23,923 nt of DNA, from IMG/VR virus record IMGVR_UViG_3300045950_000156, positions 1 to 23,923 of that record; one strand, 5' to 3'. Position numbers and translations under genes: made by a program. This DNA is from a virus. Under the pieces are notes generated by a model. It searched no databases. It had not been told where the DNA came from and saw nothing but the letters and a program-made list of their open reading frames with translations. Below are positions 1-8,657 of the stretch, piece by piece (within the stretch, counting starts at the first letter, position 1; each line of letters opens with the position of its first letter).

Positions 1-926
1 AATCGGCCACCGAGATGGAGCGCCTGTTGCCGACCATGCAGCAAGCCGCGCAGGCCATCGGGCCGGATGCGGTGATTCGCGTGCAGGCGTGGCGCAACGA
101 GCTGGATCGCACCAAGCTCACTGTCGATGAAATGGCCCCGCTGTGGAATCGCATCGGCGAGAGCTTCGGCGGTGCGCTCAACGGGATGATCTCCGGCGCG
201 CAGACCTGGCGTAGTGCCTTGGCCAGCATCTTCCAGCAGGTGGCTGATGCCTTCCTGCAGCAGATCGTGATCCAGCCCTTCCAGCAGTGGATCGCTATGC
301 AGGCGCGGATGCTGGCGCTCAAGCTCGGTTTTATCCAGCAGGAGCAAACCGTCGATGCGGCAGCCAGCGCCGCCAAGGTCGCACAAAAGAGCGCTGAAAC
401 CACTGCGGTGGTGTCGATGGATGCCGCCAAGGCCGGTGCCGGGGCGGCCGCCTCGCAGGCTTCGATCCCCATCGTTGGGCCGGGACTCGCGGTGGCCGCG
501 ATGGTAGCCATGGTCGCCGCTGTGATGGCGCTCTTGGGTGGCATCAAGAAGTTTGCGGGCGGCGGTTTGGTCTCCGGGCCGGGCAGCGCCACGTCGGATT
601 CGATCCCGGCGCGTCTGTCCGCAGGCGAGTACGTGGTGCGGGCGGCCGCCGTGCGCCAAGTCGGTGTGGCCTTCCTCGATTCGCTCAACGGCTTGTCGGC
701 AGGCCCACGTTTCAAGGGTGGCGAACTGGCCTTCGCAGCGGGAGGGCTGGTACCGGAGGTGAAAGTGCCGCCCGCGCAGCCGCAGATGAATCAGGCGGTG
801 CGCATCGTCAACGCGGTCGATCCGGGCGTGACCCACGACCACCTCCAGTCGCCTGCCGGAGAGAAAGTCATCGTCAACATCATCGGGCGCAATGCACGGG
901 CCATCCGTGCGGCGCTGCAAGGCTGA
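1..926 (+). CDS. Phage tail tape-measure protein, C-terminal part
   Basis: The reading frame is open from base 3, so the gene begins left of the window; about 308 residues are visible. Tape-measure proteins span the tail tube and set its length. The visible part has an amphipathic helical stretch rich in Gln and Ala and a long Ala-rich segment. A hydrophobic run follows (around bases 470-540, IVGPGLAVAAMVAMVAAV), then a Gly-rich segment. The phrase SIPARLSAGEYVVRAAAVRQ is typical of tape-measure C-termini, where a similar 'ARLSPGEFVV' phrase is common. It lies immediately upstream of tail-tip genes, the normal place for a tape measure. The family call comes from remembered motifs and gene order; the N-terminal half is unseen. 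Confidence 0.8.
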   Translation, partial: SATEMERLLPTMQQAAQAIGPDAVIRVQAWRNELDRTKLTVDEMAPLWNRIGESFGGALNGMISGAQTWRSALASIFQQVADAFLQQIVIQPFQQWIAMQARMLALKLGFIQQEQTVDAAASAAKVAQKSAETTAVVSMDAAKAGAGAAASQASIPIVGPGLAVAAMVAMVAAVMALLGGIKKFAGGGLVSGPGSATSDSIPARLSAGEYVVRAAAVRQVGVAFLDSLNGLSAGPRFKGGELAFAAGGLVPEVKVPPAQPQMNQAVRIVNAVDPGVTHDHLQSPAGEKVIVNIIGRNARAIRAALQG

Positions 927-944
927 ATTTCAGGGGAAAGTCCA

Positions 945-2003
945 ATGGCACTTCTGTTCATCGACGGTTTCGATCACTACGACCCACAGGCCGTGGACAG
1001 CTTTGGCGATCCGTGGCTGGCACGTGGCAAGGCAGCGTATCTCTCGCCTCAGGCCACCCGGATCAATGGCCGTCGTCCGTCCTCCTATGCCCTGCGATTG
1101 CCAGAAGGTTCGGGTGGTGGCTACGTCAAGAACCTCGACGCCACCAAGGCCAGCCTGATCGTCGGGGCAGCCATTCGTGTGGTGCCGTACCAAAACACCT
1201 ACACCGAGCCACTGCTCCTGGGCGTGCGCGATGCCAACTCGCAGGTTGCGCATCTCGTGAAAATCGGCGAGGACGGTCGGCTCAAGCTCTACCGCTGGCA
1301 ATACGGCTATGACCAGTTGATCTCTGTCTCAGTTGCCAGCGCTCCGGCGCGCGGCTGGCACTACATCGAGTTGCAGGTCACGCAGGGCACGAGCAACGGG
1401 ATTCTGTCAGTGCGCATCAACGGCATCCTGGCCATCCAGATGACTGCGCAGAACACCATCCAGGGCGGTGGCCAACTGCTCACGGCATTTGTGGGTGCCG
1501 TGCCCGGCCAGAGCTGTCCGCTCACCATCGACGTCGACGACTTCTACATCGCCGACACCAGCGGCACGATCAACAACACCTTCCTCGGTGATGTGCGCGT
1601 CGATGCCTTGCAGGCACAGGCCGATGGCAGCCTGAACCAGTGGACGGCCAGCCCGGTCGGCACCGCTGCCTGGGAAGCCGTGAGCGACGAGGACGAAGCT
1701 ACGGCGATCAATGCACCGAACGTGGGGTTGCGCCAGTCCTTCGATATTGAGCCGCTGCCGGTGATGGCCACGCCCGCCATCCATGGCGTCCAGCTCACGA
1801 TGCTGGCGCGCAAGACCGACGCCGGTCTGGGCAAGGTCAAAGGCCTCGTGCTCAGCGGTGCACAGAGCGCCGTCAGCACTGACGTCATCCTGCAAGAACA
1901 ACTGGCCTGGCACACGGCACTCTTCGAGCGCAACCCGAACGGCAACGTGCAGTGGACGGAGGCCGCCTTCAATGCCGCTGAGTTCGGCGTGGAGTCGGCA
2001 TGA
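945..2003 (+). CDS. Phage tail protein, probable tail-tip structural subunit
   Basis: A 352-residue protein whose ATG is preceded by a good ribosome site (GGGGAAA, about 8 bases upstream). It starts MALLFIDGFDHYD and is rich in predicted beta strands. The middle part (roughly residues 70-200), with DVDDFYIADTSG and alternating hydrophobic residues, looks like a jelly-roll or lectin-like fold. No catalytic motif is evident. It sits 18 bases after the tape measure and overlaps the next gene by four bases (ATGA), so it belongs to the tail-tip operon. Similar proteins occur in this slot in siphovirus-like and D3112-like prophages. The exact role (distal tail or adhesin support) is inferred from position only. 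Confidence 0.65.
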   Translation: MALLFIDGFDHYDPQAVDSFGDPWLARGKAAYLSPQATRINGRRPSSYALRLPEGSGGGYVKNLDATKASLIVGAAIRVVPYQNTYTEPLLLGVRDANSQVAHLVKIGEDGRLKLYRWQYGYDQLISVSVASAPARGWHYIELQVTQGTSNGILSVRINGILAIQMTAQNTIQGGGQLLTAFVGAVPGQSCPLTIDVDDFYIADTSGTINNTFLGDVRVDALQAQADGSLNQWTASPVGTAAWEAVSDEDEATAINAPNVGLRQSFDIEPLPVMATPAIHGVQLTMLARKTDAGLGKVKGLVLSGAQSAVSTDVILQEQLAWHTALFERNPNGNVQWTEAAFNAAEFGVESA

Positions 2004-3583
2004 CCGATCGCGTCGTCGTTCAAGACCTCGCGGAGGTTTCCAGCAAACCAACGTCGGGAAGCGAACTGCCCGCCTTCCAGAGTGAAGTGCTCTCGCGCGC
2101 CAGCTTCGGGGCGAGCGCAGCCAGCTTCACGCCGGAAACAGCTGTCGCTCCGCTGCCGCCCAATCTGGCGGCCAGTTTGCTCACGGAATCCTTGGCGGGC
2201 CCCTGGCCACCCATTGATGCGCCGACATTTCTGGTCGAAGTGTTGCGCCGGGATACGGCTTCGAGCGCCATCGTCGCCACCGGTATGGATGCCTTTGGCG
2301 ACCAGCCTTGGCCGGATGCGCAGCGCGGCGTGTTTGCCTTCCGTCATGATTGGATGGAGCCCCTTGTGGAACGGCTGGAGTGGCAGACCAGCGTCACGCG
2401 GCTGGCCAGTGGCAACGAATCCCGTCAGGCACGCCGACGTGTACCTCGGCGCTGGCTCACCTACAAGGTGGGCAACGCCCGACAGACCGATGCCCTGGTG
2501 GCCGACTGGCTGGCCGATCATCTCGGTCAAATGGCGCTGTGGCCGCTGCCGCAGTACGCGGTGCACCTGACCGAGCCCTGCGAACGTGGCGCACTGGCGC
2601 TCAGCGTGACGGACGCTGACGGGCGACAGTTCGGGCCACTCTCGGCCAATGTGCATCTGACCTACGACGGGGTGCAGGGCTGGCAGGAAACGGAGAACAA
2701 TGGCCGCTGGATTTTGATCATCGCCGCCGATGGCTGGCAGATCGCCCAACTTGAGCGTGTGGAAAGCGATCTACTGTGGCTGACGGAGCCCTTGGCACGC
2801 GCTGCAGCCGTGGGCAGCACCATCATGCCCTTGGTGTGGGGTAAGGCCATCGATCCGGCGGATCTCACGCAGTGGGTGCCTGGCATGGTCGGCGGCAACA
2901 TTCCCACACAGATCCAGCCTGCGCCACCGCCCGACCAGGATGTTCTCGATGACCCATGGCTAGCCTCGATCCCGGTCTGGCCCGATGGCAACTGGCGTGA
3001 CGATCCGACGGCCGCCGTGCAGGCCACGATCACCCGCCAAGACTTCTCGCCTGCAGATCCGTGGGTGCGCAGGGACGATCCGTGGGCGACGACGACTTTG
3101 CAGCGGCGCTATCTGGCCAGCTCACTCGATGAAATCGAACGCTGGCGGGCGCGGTTGTGGCGCACCCAAGGCCGTCTGGAAGCCTTCTGGCTGCCCGATG
3201 GCTTGGCTCCAATCCTGTGGGTGACCCATGACGCCGATCCTGAAGATGGCTTCCTGCGCGTGGATGGCAAAGACATCTCCGCGCGAATTTCGGATTTTTG
3301 GCATCGCCCCGCCGCCTGCTTGATCGTGCACCCAGACGGCTATCGGCAGTACGCCCTGACGGCGACCTGCCATCTGGATCAAGGCGGTGTGCTGGTGCTG
3401 CGCTCGGGACTTGAGACTCAAGTGCCCGCAGGCAGCCGCGTCATTCGCCTCGTGCGTTGCCGCCTCGACCACGACGCCATCGACCTCTACTGGCACAGCC
3501 CGACGCTGATGGAGATCACCCTGACCGCGCACCAACTGCCCGAACCACGCGGCAACGACCGACAAACCTACGAGGGAGAGTAA
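2000..3583 (+). CDS. Phage tail-tip virion protein
   Basis: A 527-residue protein translationally coupled to the preceding gene through an ATGA overlap. The N-terminal 80 residues are low-complexity (Ser, Ala, Pro), possibly a flexible linker. The centre carries the phrases VPRRWLTYKVGN and LWPLPQYAVHL. The C-terminal third, after a Pro-rich hinge (near residue 310, QPAPPPDQD), has Trp-rich segments such as SLDEIERWRARLWRTQGR. No enzymatic motif is recognisable. Its place between the tape measure and the BR0599-type protein matches a structural protein of the distal tail in lambda-like, RcGTA-like and D3112-like modules. Function beyond 'tail structure' is not supported. Confidence 0.65.
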   Translation: MTDRVVVQDLAEVSSKPTSGSELPAFQSEVLSRASFGASAASFTPETAVAPLPPNLAASLLTESLAGPWPPIDAPTFLVEVLRRDTASSAIVATGMDAFGDQPWPDAQRGVFAFRHDWMEPLVERLEWQTSVTRLASGNESRQARRRVPRRWLTYKVGNARQTDALVADWLADHLGQMALWPLPQYAVHLTEPCERGALALSVTDADGRQFGPLSANVHLTYDGVQGWQETENNGRWILIIAADGWQIAQLERVESDLLWLTEPLARAAAVGSTIMPLVWGKAIDPADLTQWVPGMVGGNIPTQIQPAPPPDQDVLDDPWLASIPVWPDGNWRDDPTAAVQATITRQDFSPADPWVRRDDPWATTTLQRRYLASSLDEIERWRARLWRTQGRLEAFWLPDGLAPILWVTHDADPEDGFLRVDGKDISARISDFWHRPAACLIVHPDGYRQYALTATCHLDQGGVLVLRSGLETQVPAGSRVIRLVRCRLDHDAIDLYWHSPTLMEITLTAHQLPEPRGNDRQTYEGE

Positions 3584-3588
3584 GCACG

Positions 3589-4377
3589 ATGAGCCAGAAC
3601 CCATTGCTGGAAGTCGAGCTCTACGCCTTCGCCAGCAACAGCGCGCAGTTCTATCTGACGCCGCACGAATTCGATGTTGATCTGGATGGCAAGCTCTACA
3701 AGAGCCTGCCCCTGGAGCGCAACGAACTGGCGCTGGGTGCCGAAGCCGCCAAATCGGCGCTGGATCTGAAACTGCCGCCGAACTGCGATCTGGTGCGCCA
3801 TCTGCTCGCCAACGCGCTGACCGGTGCCACCACCTCGATCACCCTGCGCATCGGACGGCGCGATAGTTGGGGCGACTACTGGTGGATCTCCGGCACGCGC
3901 TGGATGGGCCGGGTGCTGGGCGTCGAAATCGCTGACGATGTGGCTCGCGTTCGCTGCGAGTCGGCGCAAGTCAGTCTCAAGCGCATCGGCTTGCGGCGGC
4001 TCTACAGCCGCAAGTGTTCCCACGTGCTGTATTCGGCTGCCTGTGGTGCCTCCCCGATTTCTGCCAGCGCCATCGTGACGCAGGTCTATGGCCGCAACGT
4101 CGAATTTGAAGGCGGGATTCCCGGCAGCGTCAGTGGCGGTCTGGCCGGTGGCTGGTTGCAAACGCCGGAAGGTGCGCGCCACATGATCGTCAATGACTAC
4201 GGTGGCGGCGTCGAGTTGCTCTATCCGGTGGCCATTGAAGTCGGCACCGAGGTTCTGCTGACGGTCGGCTGCGATCACAGCACGGCCACGTGCGAGTCGC
4301 GCTTCGGCAACCTCGACAACTACGGCGGCTTTCCCGCCATCCCGAGCAAAAACCCGTTCTCGACGGGCGTGTTCTGA
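3589..4377 (+). CDS. Tail assembly protein, BR0599/DUF2163-type
   Basis: The ATG at 3589 lies 5 bases after the previous stop and follows a clear ribosome site (GAGGGAGAG). I prefer it to an upstream in-frame extension, which would overlap the preceding gene. The 262-residue product starts MSQNPLLEVELYAF. It contains the pattern LYSRKCSHVLYSAACGAS, reminiscent of the conserved Cys region of the phage BR0599 / DUF2163 family (compare gene transfer agent protein g13). These proteins belong to the tail-tip hub and precede the small tail factors and the large hub protein, exactly the order seen here. The family assignment is from motif memory and synteny. Confidence 0.72.
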   Translation: MSQNPLLEVELYAFASNSAQFYLTPHEFDVDLDGKLYKSLPLERNELALGAEAAKSALDLKLPPNCDLVRHLLANALTGATTSITLRIGRRDSWGDYWWISGTRWMGRVLGVEIADDVARVRCESAQVSLKRIGLRRLYSRKCSHVLYSAACGASPISASAIVTQVYGRNVEFEGGIPGSVSGGLAGGWLQTPEGARHMIVNDYGGGVELLYPVAIEVGTEVLLTVGCDHSTATCESRFGNLDNYGGFPAIPSKNPFSTGVF

Positions 4378-4395
4378 ATCCTTGGAGAAATTTCC

Positions 4396-4623
4396 ATGTG
4401 GTACCTCGTCGTCATCGTGGTGGCGGCGCTGGTTTCGGTCGCGCTCGCGCCGAAACCGCCCGAACCCAAACCGGCCTCCTTGTCCGACGTCGATGCGCCC
4501 ACTGCAGAAGAAGGCCGACCGATTCCCGTCGTGTTCGGCGCCGTGCTGCTACGCGGCGCCAACGTCGTCTGGTACGGCGACCTGGCGGCCGAGCCGATCC
4601 GCAAGAAGGGAGGCAAGAAATGA
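4396..4623 (+). CDS. Small membrane-anchored tail-tip accessory protein
   Basis: A 75-residue protein beginning MWYLVVIVVAALVSVALAP, a clear N-terminal hydrophobic helix, then a Pro/Lys segment. The remainder (GRPIPVVFGAVLLRGANVVW) resembles the opening segment of tail hub proteins that carry a 'PIPVVYG...GNVVWYGD' phrase. It has a ribosome site (TTGGAGAAATTTCC upstream) and overlaps the next gene by four bases. It may be a split-off N-terminal piece of the hub module or a separate assembly factor. Small proteins of this kind are usual at this point in BR0599-containing tail clusters. No reaction can be assigned. Confidence 0.6.
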   Translation: MWYLVVIVVAALVSVALAPKPPEPKPASLSDVDAPTAEEGRPIPVVFGAVLLRGANVVWYGDLAAEPIRKKGGKK

Positions 4624-4841
4624 ACGCAACGGATCACACGCTTCGCATCACGATTGACCATGTTCGCGCTGCCGGACTGTGCGTCAACGGCTCTCGCGCC
4701 TGGTTTGCGCGTCACGGTCTGGACTTCCGATCCTTTCTGCGTGAGGGGCTAACCGCAGAAGCATTGCTGGCCACGGGCGATGCCATGGCGTTGCGGGTGG
4801 TGCAGTACGCCCGTGCGCAACAACGGATGGGGCGCGACTGA
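4620..4841 (+). CDS. Small phage tail-cluster protein, unknown
   Basis: A 73-residue protein (MNATDHTLRITIDHVRAAGL) coupled to its neighbours by an ATGA overlap upstream and a one-base TGATG overlap downstream. It contains one Cys in the phrase GLCVNGSRAWFARHGLDF and a helical C-terminus. No signal peptide or membrane segment is visible. The phrase 'CxxGxRxWFxxHGLDFxxFLxxGL' is shared by small proteins of many Pseudomonadota prophages just upstream of the hub gene, which makes it a real gene, although its role is unknown. A longer in-frame extension to the left overlaps two genes and has no ribosome site, so I rejected it. Confidence 0.62.
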   Translation: MNATDHTLRITIDHVRAAGLCVNGSRAWFARHGLDFRSFLREGLTAEALLATGDAMALRVVQYARAQQRMGRD

Positions 4842-7114
4842 TGGGTGGCCGCAAAAAGAAGCAAACCGTCGGCTACCGCTACCGGATGGGATTGCACCTG
4901 GTGCTATGCCAGGGGCCGGTCGATGCCGTGCAGGAGATCCAGATGGGCGACCGCACTGCGTGGGGTGATGCCGACCGTGCGCCGCTGTCCAGCGGGCACG
5001 GCCTGACCACTCTCAGCATCAACAAGCCCACACTGTTTGGTGGTGACGAGCGTGAAGGTGGCGTGGTCGGCAACATCGATGTACTGCCCGGCGGTCCTGG
5101 ACAGGGACGCAACGACTATCTGATGAGCCGCCTTGGCAGCGCCATTCCAGCCTTCCGGGGCGTGCTGTCCTTGGTGGCGCGCAAGATCCTGTTCGCGGCC
5201 AACAACCCCTACATCAAGCCGTGGGCAGTGCGCGTGCGCCGTTTCACGGCGGGTTGGAACGACTACCCGTGGATGGAGTGGAACGCCGAAGTCCGTGCCT
5301 GGGATAACAATCAGGGCCGCGAGATCAGTGTCGGCATGAACCCAGCCCACATCCTGGTGCAATGCCTGACCGATCCGCACTGGGGCATGGGCTACCCGCA
5401 GGACAGCATCGGCTGGAGCTTCTGGAATGCAGCATGGGCCCTGTCGGACGAAGGCTTTGGTCTGAATCTGATCTGGACGCGCCAGCAGCCCATCGAGAGC
5501 TTCATCAGTCAGGTCATTGACCACATCGGCGGCATCCTCTACACCGACCCGGAGCAAGGCACGTTTGAGCTCAAGCTGCTGCGCGACGACTATTGGATCG
5601 ACAGCCTGCCGCAGTTGGGGCCTGACGAAATCGTGCGGCTGGAACGCTTCGAGCGTGCCCAGTGGGGCGAGCTGCCCAACGAACTGACCGTGGTCTACAC
5701 CGACTGGCAAACCGGCGGTGATGCCACCGTCACGGTCGAGAACCTGGCCGCCATCCAGTTGCAAGGCGGCGTGATCAATCAGCGCCGCGACTACCCGGGT
5801 GTGAACTACGGGCCGCTGGCCGCGCGGCTGGCCTTGCGTGACCTGCGCGCCTTGGGTTCGCCCCTGGCCCGGATGAGTCTGACGGTAGCGCGCGACACGC
5901 TGGAGCGTGCGCCGCTGCCGGGCGACGTGTTCCTGCTGAACTGGCCACGCTTAGGGCTAGACCAGATGGTCGTGCGCGTCACCGGCATCGACACCGGCAC
6001 CTTGGGCGCGGCCGAGTGGCGCATCGAAGCGATGGAAGATGTGTTCGGGATGAGCAACACCGTGCTGTCGCCCCCGCCACCACAGGTCGAGGAACCGACC
6101 ATGGAGCCTTTGCCGCCCGCCTTGGTGCTGGCCGTCGAGGTGCCGTATTGGGAACTGGCGCGCACCTTGTCACGAGCCGAACTGGACTACCTGACCGACA
6201 CCGATGCTGCGCTTGGCGCATTGGCCGCAGTGGGTGGTGCGGGCCAGCTCAATTGGCAGTTCGCCACCGGTGCCTCAGCCAGTGATATCGCCAGTGTGGC
6301 CAGCGAGGACTACGCGCCACTTCTCACGATCGATGTGGCACTGCCTGCCAGTGAGGCTGTTGCCGTCGGTGTGCCAGTGACCGCCATCAGTCAGCCGGAA
6401 AGGCTGTCCGTGGGCGACTACGCCTATCTCGTGGATGCGAGTGGGGCGATTGCCGAGGCCGTTGCCGTCCTGGCCTTCGATGCCGCCGACGCGACCATCG
6501 ATCTCGCACGCGGCGTGCTCGACACCACACCCCAAGCACATGCCTCGGGGACTCGGTTGATCGGTGTCGGCGAATGGCTGGCGTCGGAAGGCGCGGAGCG
6601 CGCCCCGGGCGAGTCGGTGTTCGTAGGCGCGATCCCGCGCACATCGACCGATCAGGGCGATTCTGTGCTGGCCGCCAATGGGCAGCCGATCGTGCTGACC
6701 GGTCGGCAGGCTTTGCCGTATCCACCCGGTCGTATCCGCCTCAATGGCCAGACCGAGCCTGCCGTGGTGGCCGGTGACCTCACCGTCGCGTGGGCCCATC
6801 GCGACCGCACGCAGCAGACCGCCTACCTCGTGCAGCAAGACGAGGGCGACATCGGGCCAGAACCGGGTGTCACCTACACGCTGCACATCCGCAATCGCAA
6901 CGGCGTGCTGGTTCGTACTGAGACAGGGCTGCTCGGCACCACCTACATCTGGACGACAGCAGTGGCCGCGCTGGATGCCGGTGCGCTGGGCGACCGTATC
7001 ACGGTGGAAATCAGTGCCGAGCGCGATGGTTTGAGCAGCTGGCAGCCGCAGGTGCGGGTCATGGATCGCGCGGGTTACGGCCTGCGCTGGGGGCAGTATT
7101 GGGGAGGTGTGTGA
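4841..7114 (+). CDS. Tail hub / tip attachment protein (J-like)
   Basis: A 757-residue protein starting MGGRKKKQTVGYRYRMGLHL, the largest gene of the tail tip. The N-terminal 450 residues carry hub-like phrases: LHLVLCQGPVDAVQEI, NPYIKPWAVRVRR, NPAHILVQCLTDPHWGMG and the segment around PIESFISQVIDHIGGILY. These resemble the central hub of lambda J and gene transfer agent g15-type proteins. After a Pro-rich hinge (PPPPQVEEPTMEPLPP, near residue 410) comes a beta-rich C-terminal part of about 340 residues ending GQYWGGV. Its place at the end of the tail cluster and its size support a baseplate hub or receptor-contact role. Homology is judged by eye. The start ATG overlaps the preceding stop (TGATG), so translation is coupled. 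Confidence 0.78.
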   Translation: MGGRKKKQTVGYRYRMGLHLVLCQGPVDAVQEIQMGDRTAWGDADRAPLSSGHGLTTLSINKPTLFGGDEREGGVVGNIDVLPGGPGQGRNDYLMSRLGSAIPAFRGVLSLVARKILFAANNPYIKPWAVRVRRFTAGWNDYPWMEWNAEVRAWDNNQGREISVGMNPAHILVQCLTDPHWGMGYPQDSIGWSFWNAAWALSDEGFGLNLIWTRQQPIESFISQVIDHIGGILYTDPEQGTFELKLLRDDYWIDSLPQLGPDEIVRLERFERAQWGELPNELTVVYTDWQTGGDATVTVENLAAIQLQGGVINQRRDYPGVNYGPLAARLALRDLRALGSPLARMSLTVARDTLERAPLPGDVFLLNWPRLGLDQMVVRVTGIDTGTLGAAEWRIEAMEDVFGMSNTVLSPPPPQVEEPTMEPLPPALVLAVEVPYWELARTLSRAELDYLTDTDAALGALAAVGGAGQLNWQFATGASASDIASVASEDYAPLLTIDVALPASEAVAVGVPVTAISQPERLSVGDYAYLVDASGAIAEAVAVLAFDAADATIDLARGVLDTTPQAHASGTRLIGVGEWLASEGAERAPGESVFVGAIPRTSTDQGDSVLAANGQPIVLTGRQALPYPPGRIRLNGQTEPAVVAGDLTVAWAHRDRTQQTAYLVQQDEGDIGPEPGVTYTLHIRNRNGVLVRTETGLLGTTYIWTTAVAALDAGALGDRITVEISAERDGLSSWQPQVRVMDRAGYGLRWGQYWGGV

Positions 7115-7710
7115 TGGAGCCGCGCATTGACGTTCATCTACTCACCCTGAACGAGCCTGTCGAATGGCGTGAGGCCTGCATCGCCAGTCTTGAAGGTGCG
7201 CCGATCCAGTTGCACGTTCTGCCCGGCATTCCAGGCCGTATCGGTGAGGCACGCGCAGAAGGCTATGCACAAGGCACCTTGCCGCTGGTGTCCTTTGTCG
7301 ATCCCGATGATTTGTACGAAGCCAGTGCCTTCACACGACTGGCCGATGCGCTGGATGCCTGCCCGCAGGCCGTGATGGCCTACACCGACGAAGCACTGAC
7401 CGACGAGAACGGCCACGACATCGCGGTGCGGCGTCTGGCCTACAGCCGTTGGCAGCACGCCAACAGCGCCAGCCACGTTCACGGCCTGATCGTGATGCGC
7501 CGATCTGCCGTGGAAGCCGTGCTCAAGGAAACCACCGACCTCAACAACTTCGCCGACTGGCTGCTGACCCTGCTCGTAGCCAAGCGCGGCGGCGTGCTGT
7601 ACCTGCCCATCGTTGGGCGTCATTGGCGACAACACCCGCAGCAAAGCCACCGCACCGGCGACCCGGAAGCAGTCCGGCACATTCGCCAAGCATCGAACCT
7701 CTGGAGATAG
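7114..7710 (+). CDS. Small glycosyltransferase-like (GT-A/GT2) phage protein
   Basis: ATG at 7114 overlaps the hub stop by one base and follows a strong GGGGAGG ribosome site. The 198-residue product has GT2-like features. Its N-terminus, VHLLTLNEPVEWREACIASL, looks like the 'tllNp...l..ci.Sl' opening. PGRIGEARAEGY looks like the sugar-nucleotide contact loop. LVSFVDPDDLYEASAF looks like the metal-binding DxDD motif. It is shorter than free-standing GT2 enzymes (usually 230-300 aa), so it may be minimal or non-catalytic. A glycosyltransferase-like gene after the hub is seen in some prophages, but its substrate is unknown. Candidates are modification of tail tip or of host surface glycans; neither is shown. 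Confidence 0.6.
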   Translation: MEPRIDVHLLTLNEPVEWREACIASLEGAPIQLHVLPGIPGRIGEARAEGYAQGTLPLVSFVDPDDLYEASAFTRLADALDACPQAVMAYTDEALTDENGHDIAVRRLAYSRWQHANSASHVHGLIVMRRSAVEAVLKETTDLNNFADWLLTLLVAKRGGVLYLPIVGRHWRQHPQQSHRTGDPEAVRHIRQASNLWR

Positions 7711-7713
7711 ACC

Positions 7714-8064
7714 ATGTCATCGACCGACCCGAACCTTGGGCTCAACTACGGCTGGACGCTCGGCGAGAGCGGCTGGGACACCGGCATGGACGCCAACCTC
7801 AAGCGCCTCGGCGCGGTGGTCGGCCTGTCCGTGAAAGACCGCGACCTGACCACGCCACCTGCCAGCCCCGCCAACGGCGACCGCTACCTCATTCCTGCCG
7901 CCGCCACGGGCGTTTGGGCAGGCAAAACCAACCAGATCGCCGTGCGAATTGCCGATGCCTGGGAGTACCACACGCCCAAGATCGGCTGGCTTTGCTACAT
8001 CGAGGACGAGGCAGTGCTCTCGGCCTACAAAGCCACCGGCTGGAGTCCCGGCATCGCCATCTGA
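7714..8064 (+). CDS. DUF2793-like phage tail protein
   Basis: A 116-residue protein starting three bases after the preceding stop, with a TGGAGATAGACC ribosome site. It begins MSSTDPNLGLNYGWTLGESG. It holds phrases typical of DUF2793 domains: PASPANGDRYLIP, GVWAGKTNQIAVR and EYHTPKIGWLCYIEDE. In other phages this domain is usually part of larger tail-tip or fibre proteins; here it is a short free-standing form, perhaps a tail fibre stub or cap. It is the last gene before a hairpin terminator, so it closes the tail operon. Structural role is inferred from position. Confidence 0.72.
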   Translation: MSSTDPNLGLNYGWTLGESGWDTGMDANLKRLGAVVGLSVKDRDLTTPPASPANGDRYLIPAAATGVWAGKTNQIAVRIADAWEYHTPKIGWLCYIEDEAVLSAYKATGWSPGIAI

Positions 8065-8088
8065 ATCTCCATCCCTTCGCAACCACCT

Positions 8089-8111
8089 GAACCCGCCCAC
8101 GAGGCGGGTTC
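8089..8111 (+). terminator. Hairpin terminator after tail genes
   Basis: The perfect inverted repeat GAACCCGCC / GGCGGGTTC (9 bp, 5-base loop) lies 25 bases after the DUF2793-like stop. The T-tract is weak (GTCGTATTT), so read-through into the lysis genes is likely. It separates the tail operon from the lysis cassette. Confidence 0.7.
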
Positions 8112-8130
8112 GTCGTATTTGGAGACGCCC

Positions 8131-8433
8131 ATGACTGAACCGACCCAAGCCCCCGCCCTCGTCGAGAACACGCTACTCCTGCGCCGCGAGGACTTCGACG
8201 AACTGCTCGACCGTGCCGCTGAACGCGGAGCCGAGCGTTGCCTCGCCCATCTCGGGCTGGAGAACGGCAGTGCCGCGAAGGACATCCGCGAACTGCGCGA
8301 CCTGCTGGAAGCGTGGCGCGATGCCCGCCGCACGGCGTGGCAGACCACCATCAAGGTCGTGACCACCGGCATCCTGGCCGCGCTGCTGGTGGGGGCCGCC
8401 ATCAAGTTGAAGCTGATGGGAGGCGTGCAATGA
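8131..8433 (+). CDS. Small membrane protein of the lysis cassette (DUF6127-like)
   Basis: I chose the ATG at 8131, which has a GGAG site 7 bases upstream, over an in-frame TTG at 8119. The 100-residue product has a charged, helical, probably cytoplasmic N-terminus (REDFDELLDRAAERGAERCL and KDIRELRDLLEAWRDARR). A single C-terminal membrane helix follows (about residues 75-93, TTGILAALLVGAAIKL). This looks like small phage proteins annotated DUF6127, often found just before the holin. It overlaps the next gene by four bases. It may be a holin accessory factor or antiholin, but this is position-based. Confidence 0.6.
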   Translation: MTEPTQAPALVENTLLLRREDFDELLDRAAERGAERCLAHLGLENGSAAKDIRELRDLLEAWRDARRTAWQTTIKVVTTGILAALLVGAAIKLKLMGGVQ

Positions 8434-8657
8434 CCGCCAAGCCGAAGATCTGCCTTCTGGACGACTGGCGGCGAGTGTTGCTACGGGCCTGGAGCATTCG
8501 CTTCTCGCTGCTGGCTGCTGCCTTCACGGCGGCAGAAGTTGTCGTGCCGCTGTTTGGCGACGTGCTGCCGCGTGGCGCATTCGTGCTGCTGGCCTTCGCC
8601 GCCAGCATCGGCGCGACCGTGGCCCGCATCGTGGCGCAGCCGGAGATGCACCGATGA
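8430..8657 (+). CDS. Holin-like small membrane protein
   Basis: A 75-residue protein starting MTAKPKICLLDDWRRVLLRAWSIR. Two hydrophobic segments (about residues 25-42 and 48-67) flank the turn FGDVLPRGA, with short charged ends. This topology and its position directly before the endolysin, joined by ATGA overlaps on both sides, fit a class II holin. Holins make the inner-membrane lesion that starts lysis. The opening 'DDWRxVLxRAWSIR' phrase is common in prophage proteins at this site. Direct holin activity is inferred, not shown by motif. Confidence 0.65.
   Translation: MTAKPKICLLDDWRRVLLRAWSIRFSLLAAAFTAAEVVVPLFGDVLPRGAFVLLAFAASIGATVARIVAQPEMHR

Noticed and set aside
4290-4619. Left extension of the 73-aa tail-cluster protein
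   Set aside because: It overlaps two coupled genes and lacks a start signal; the ATG at 4620 is coupled to the previous stop.
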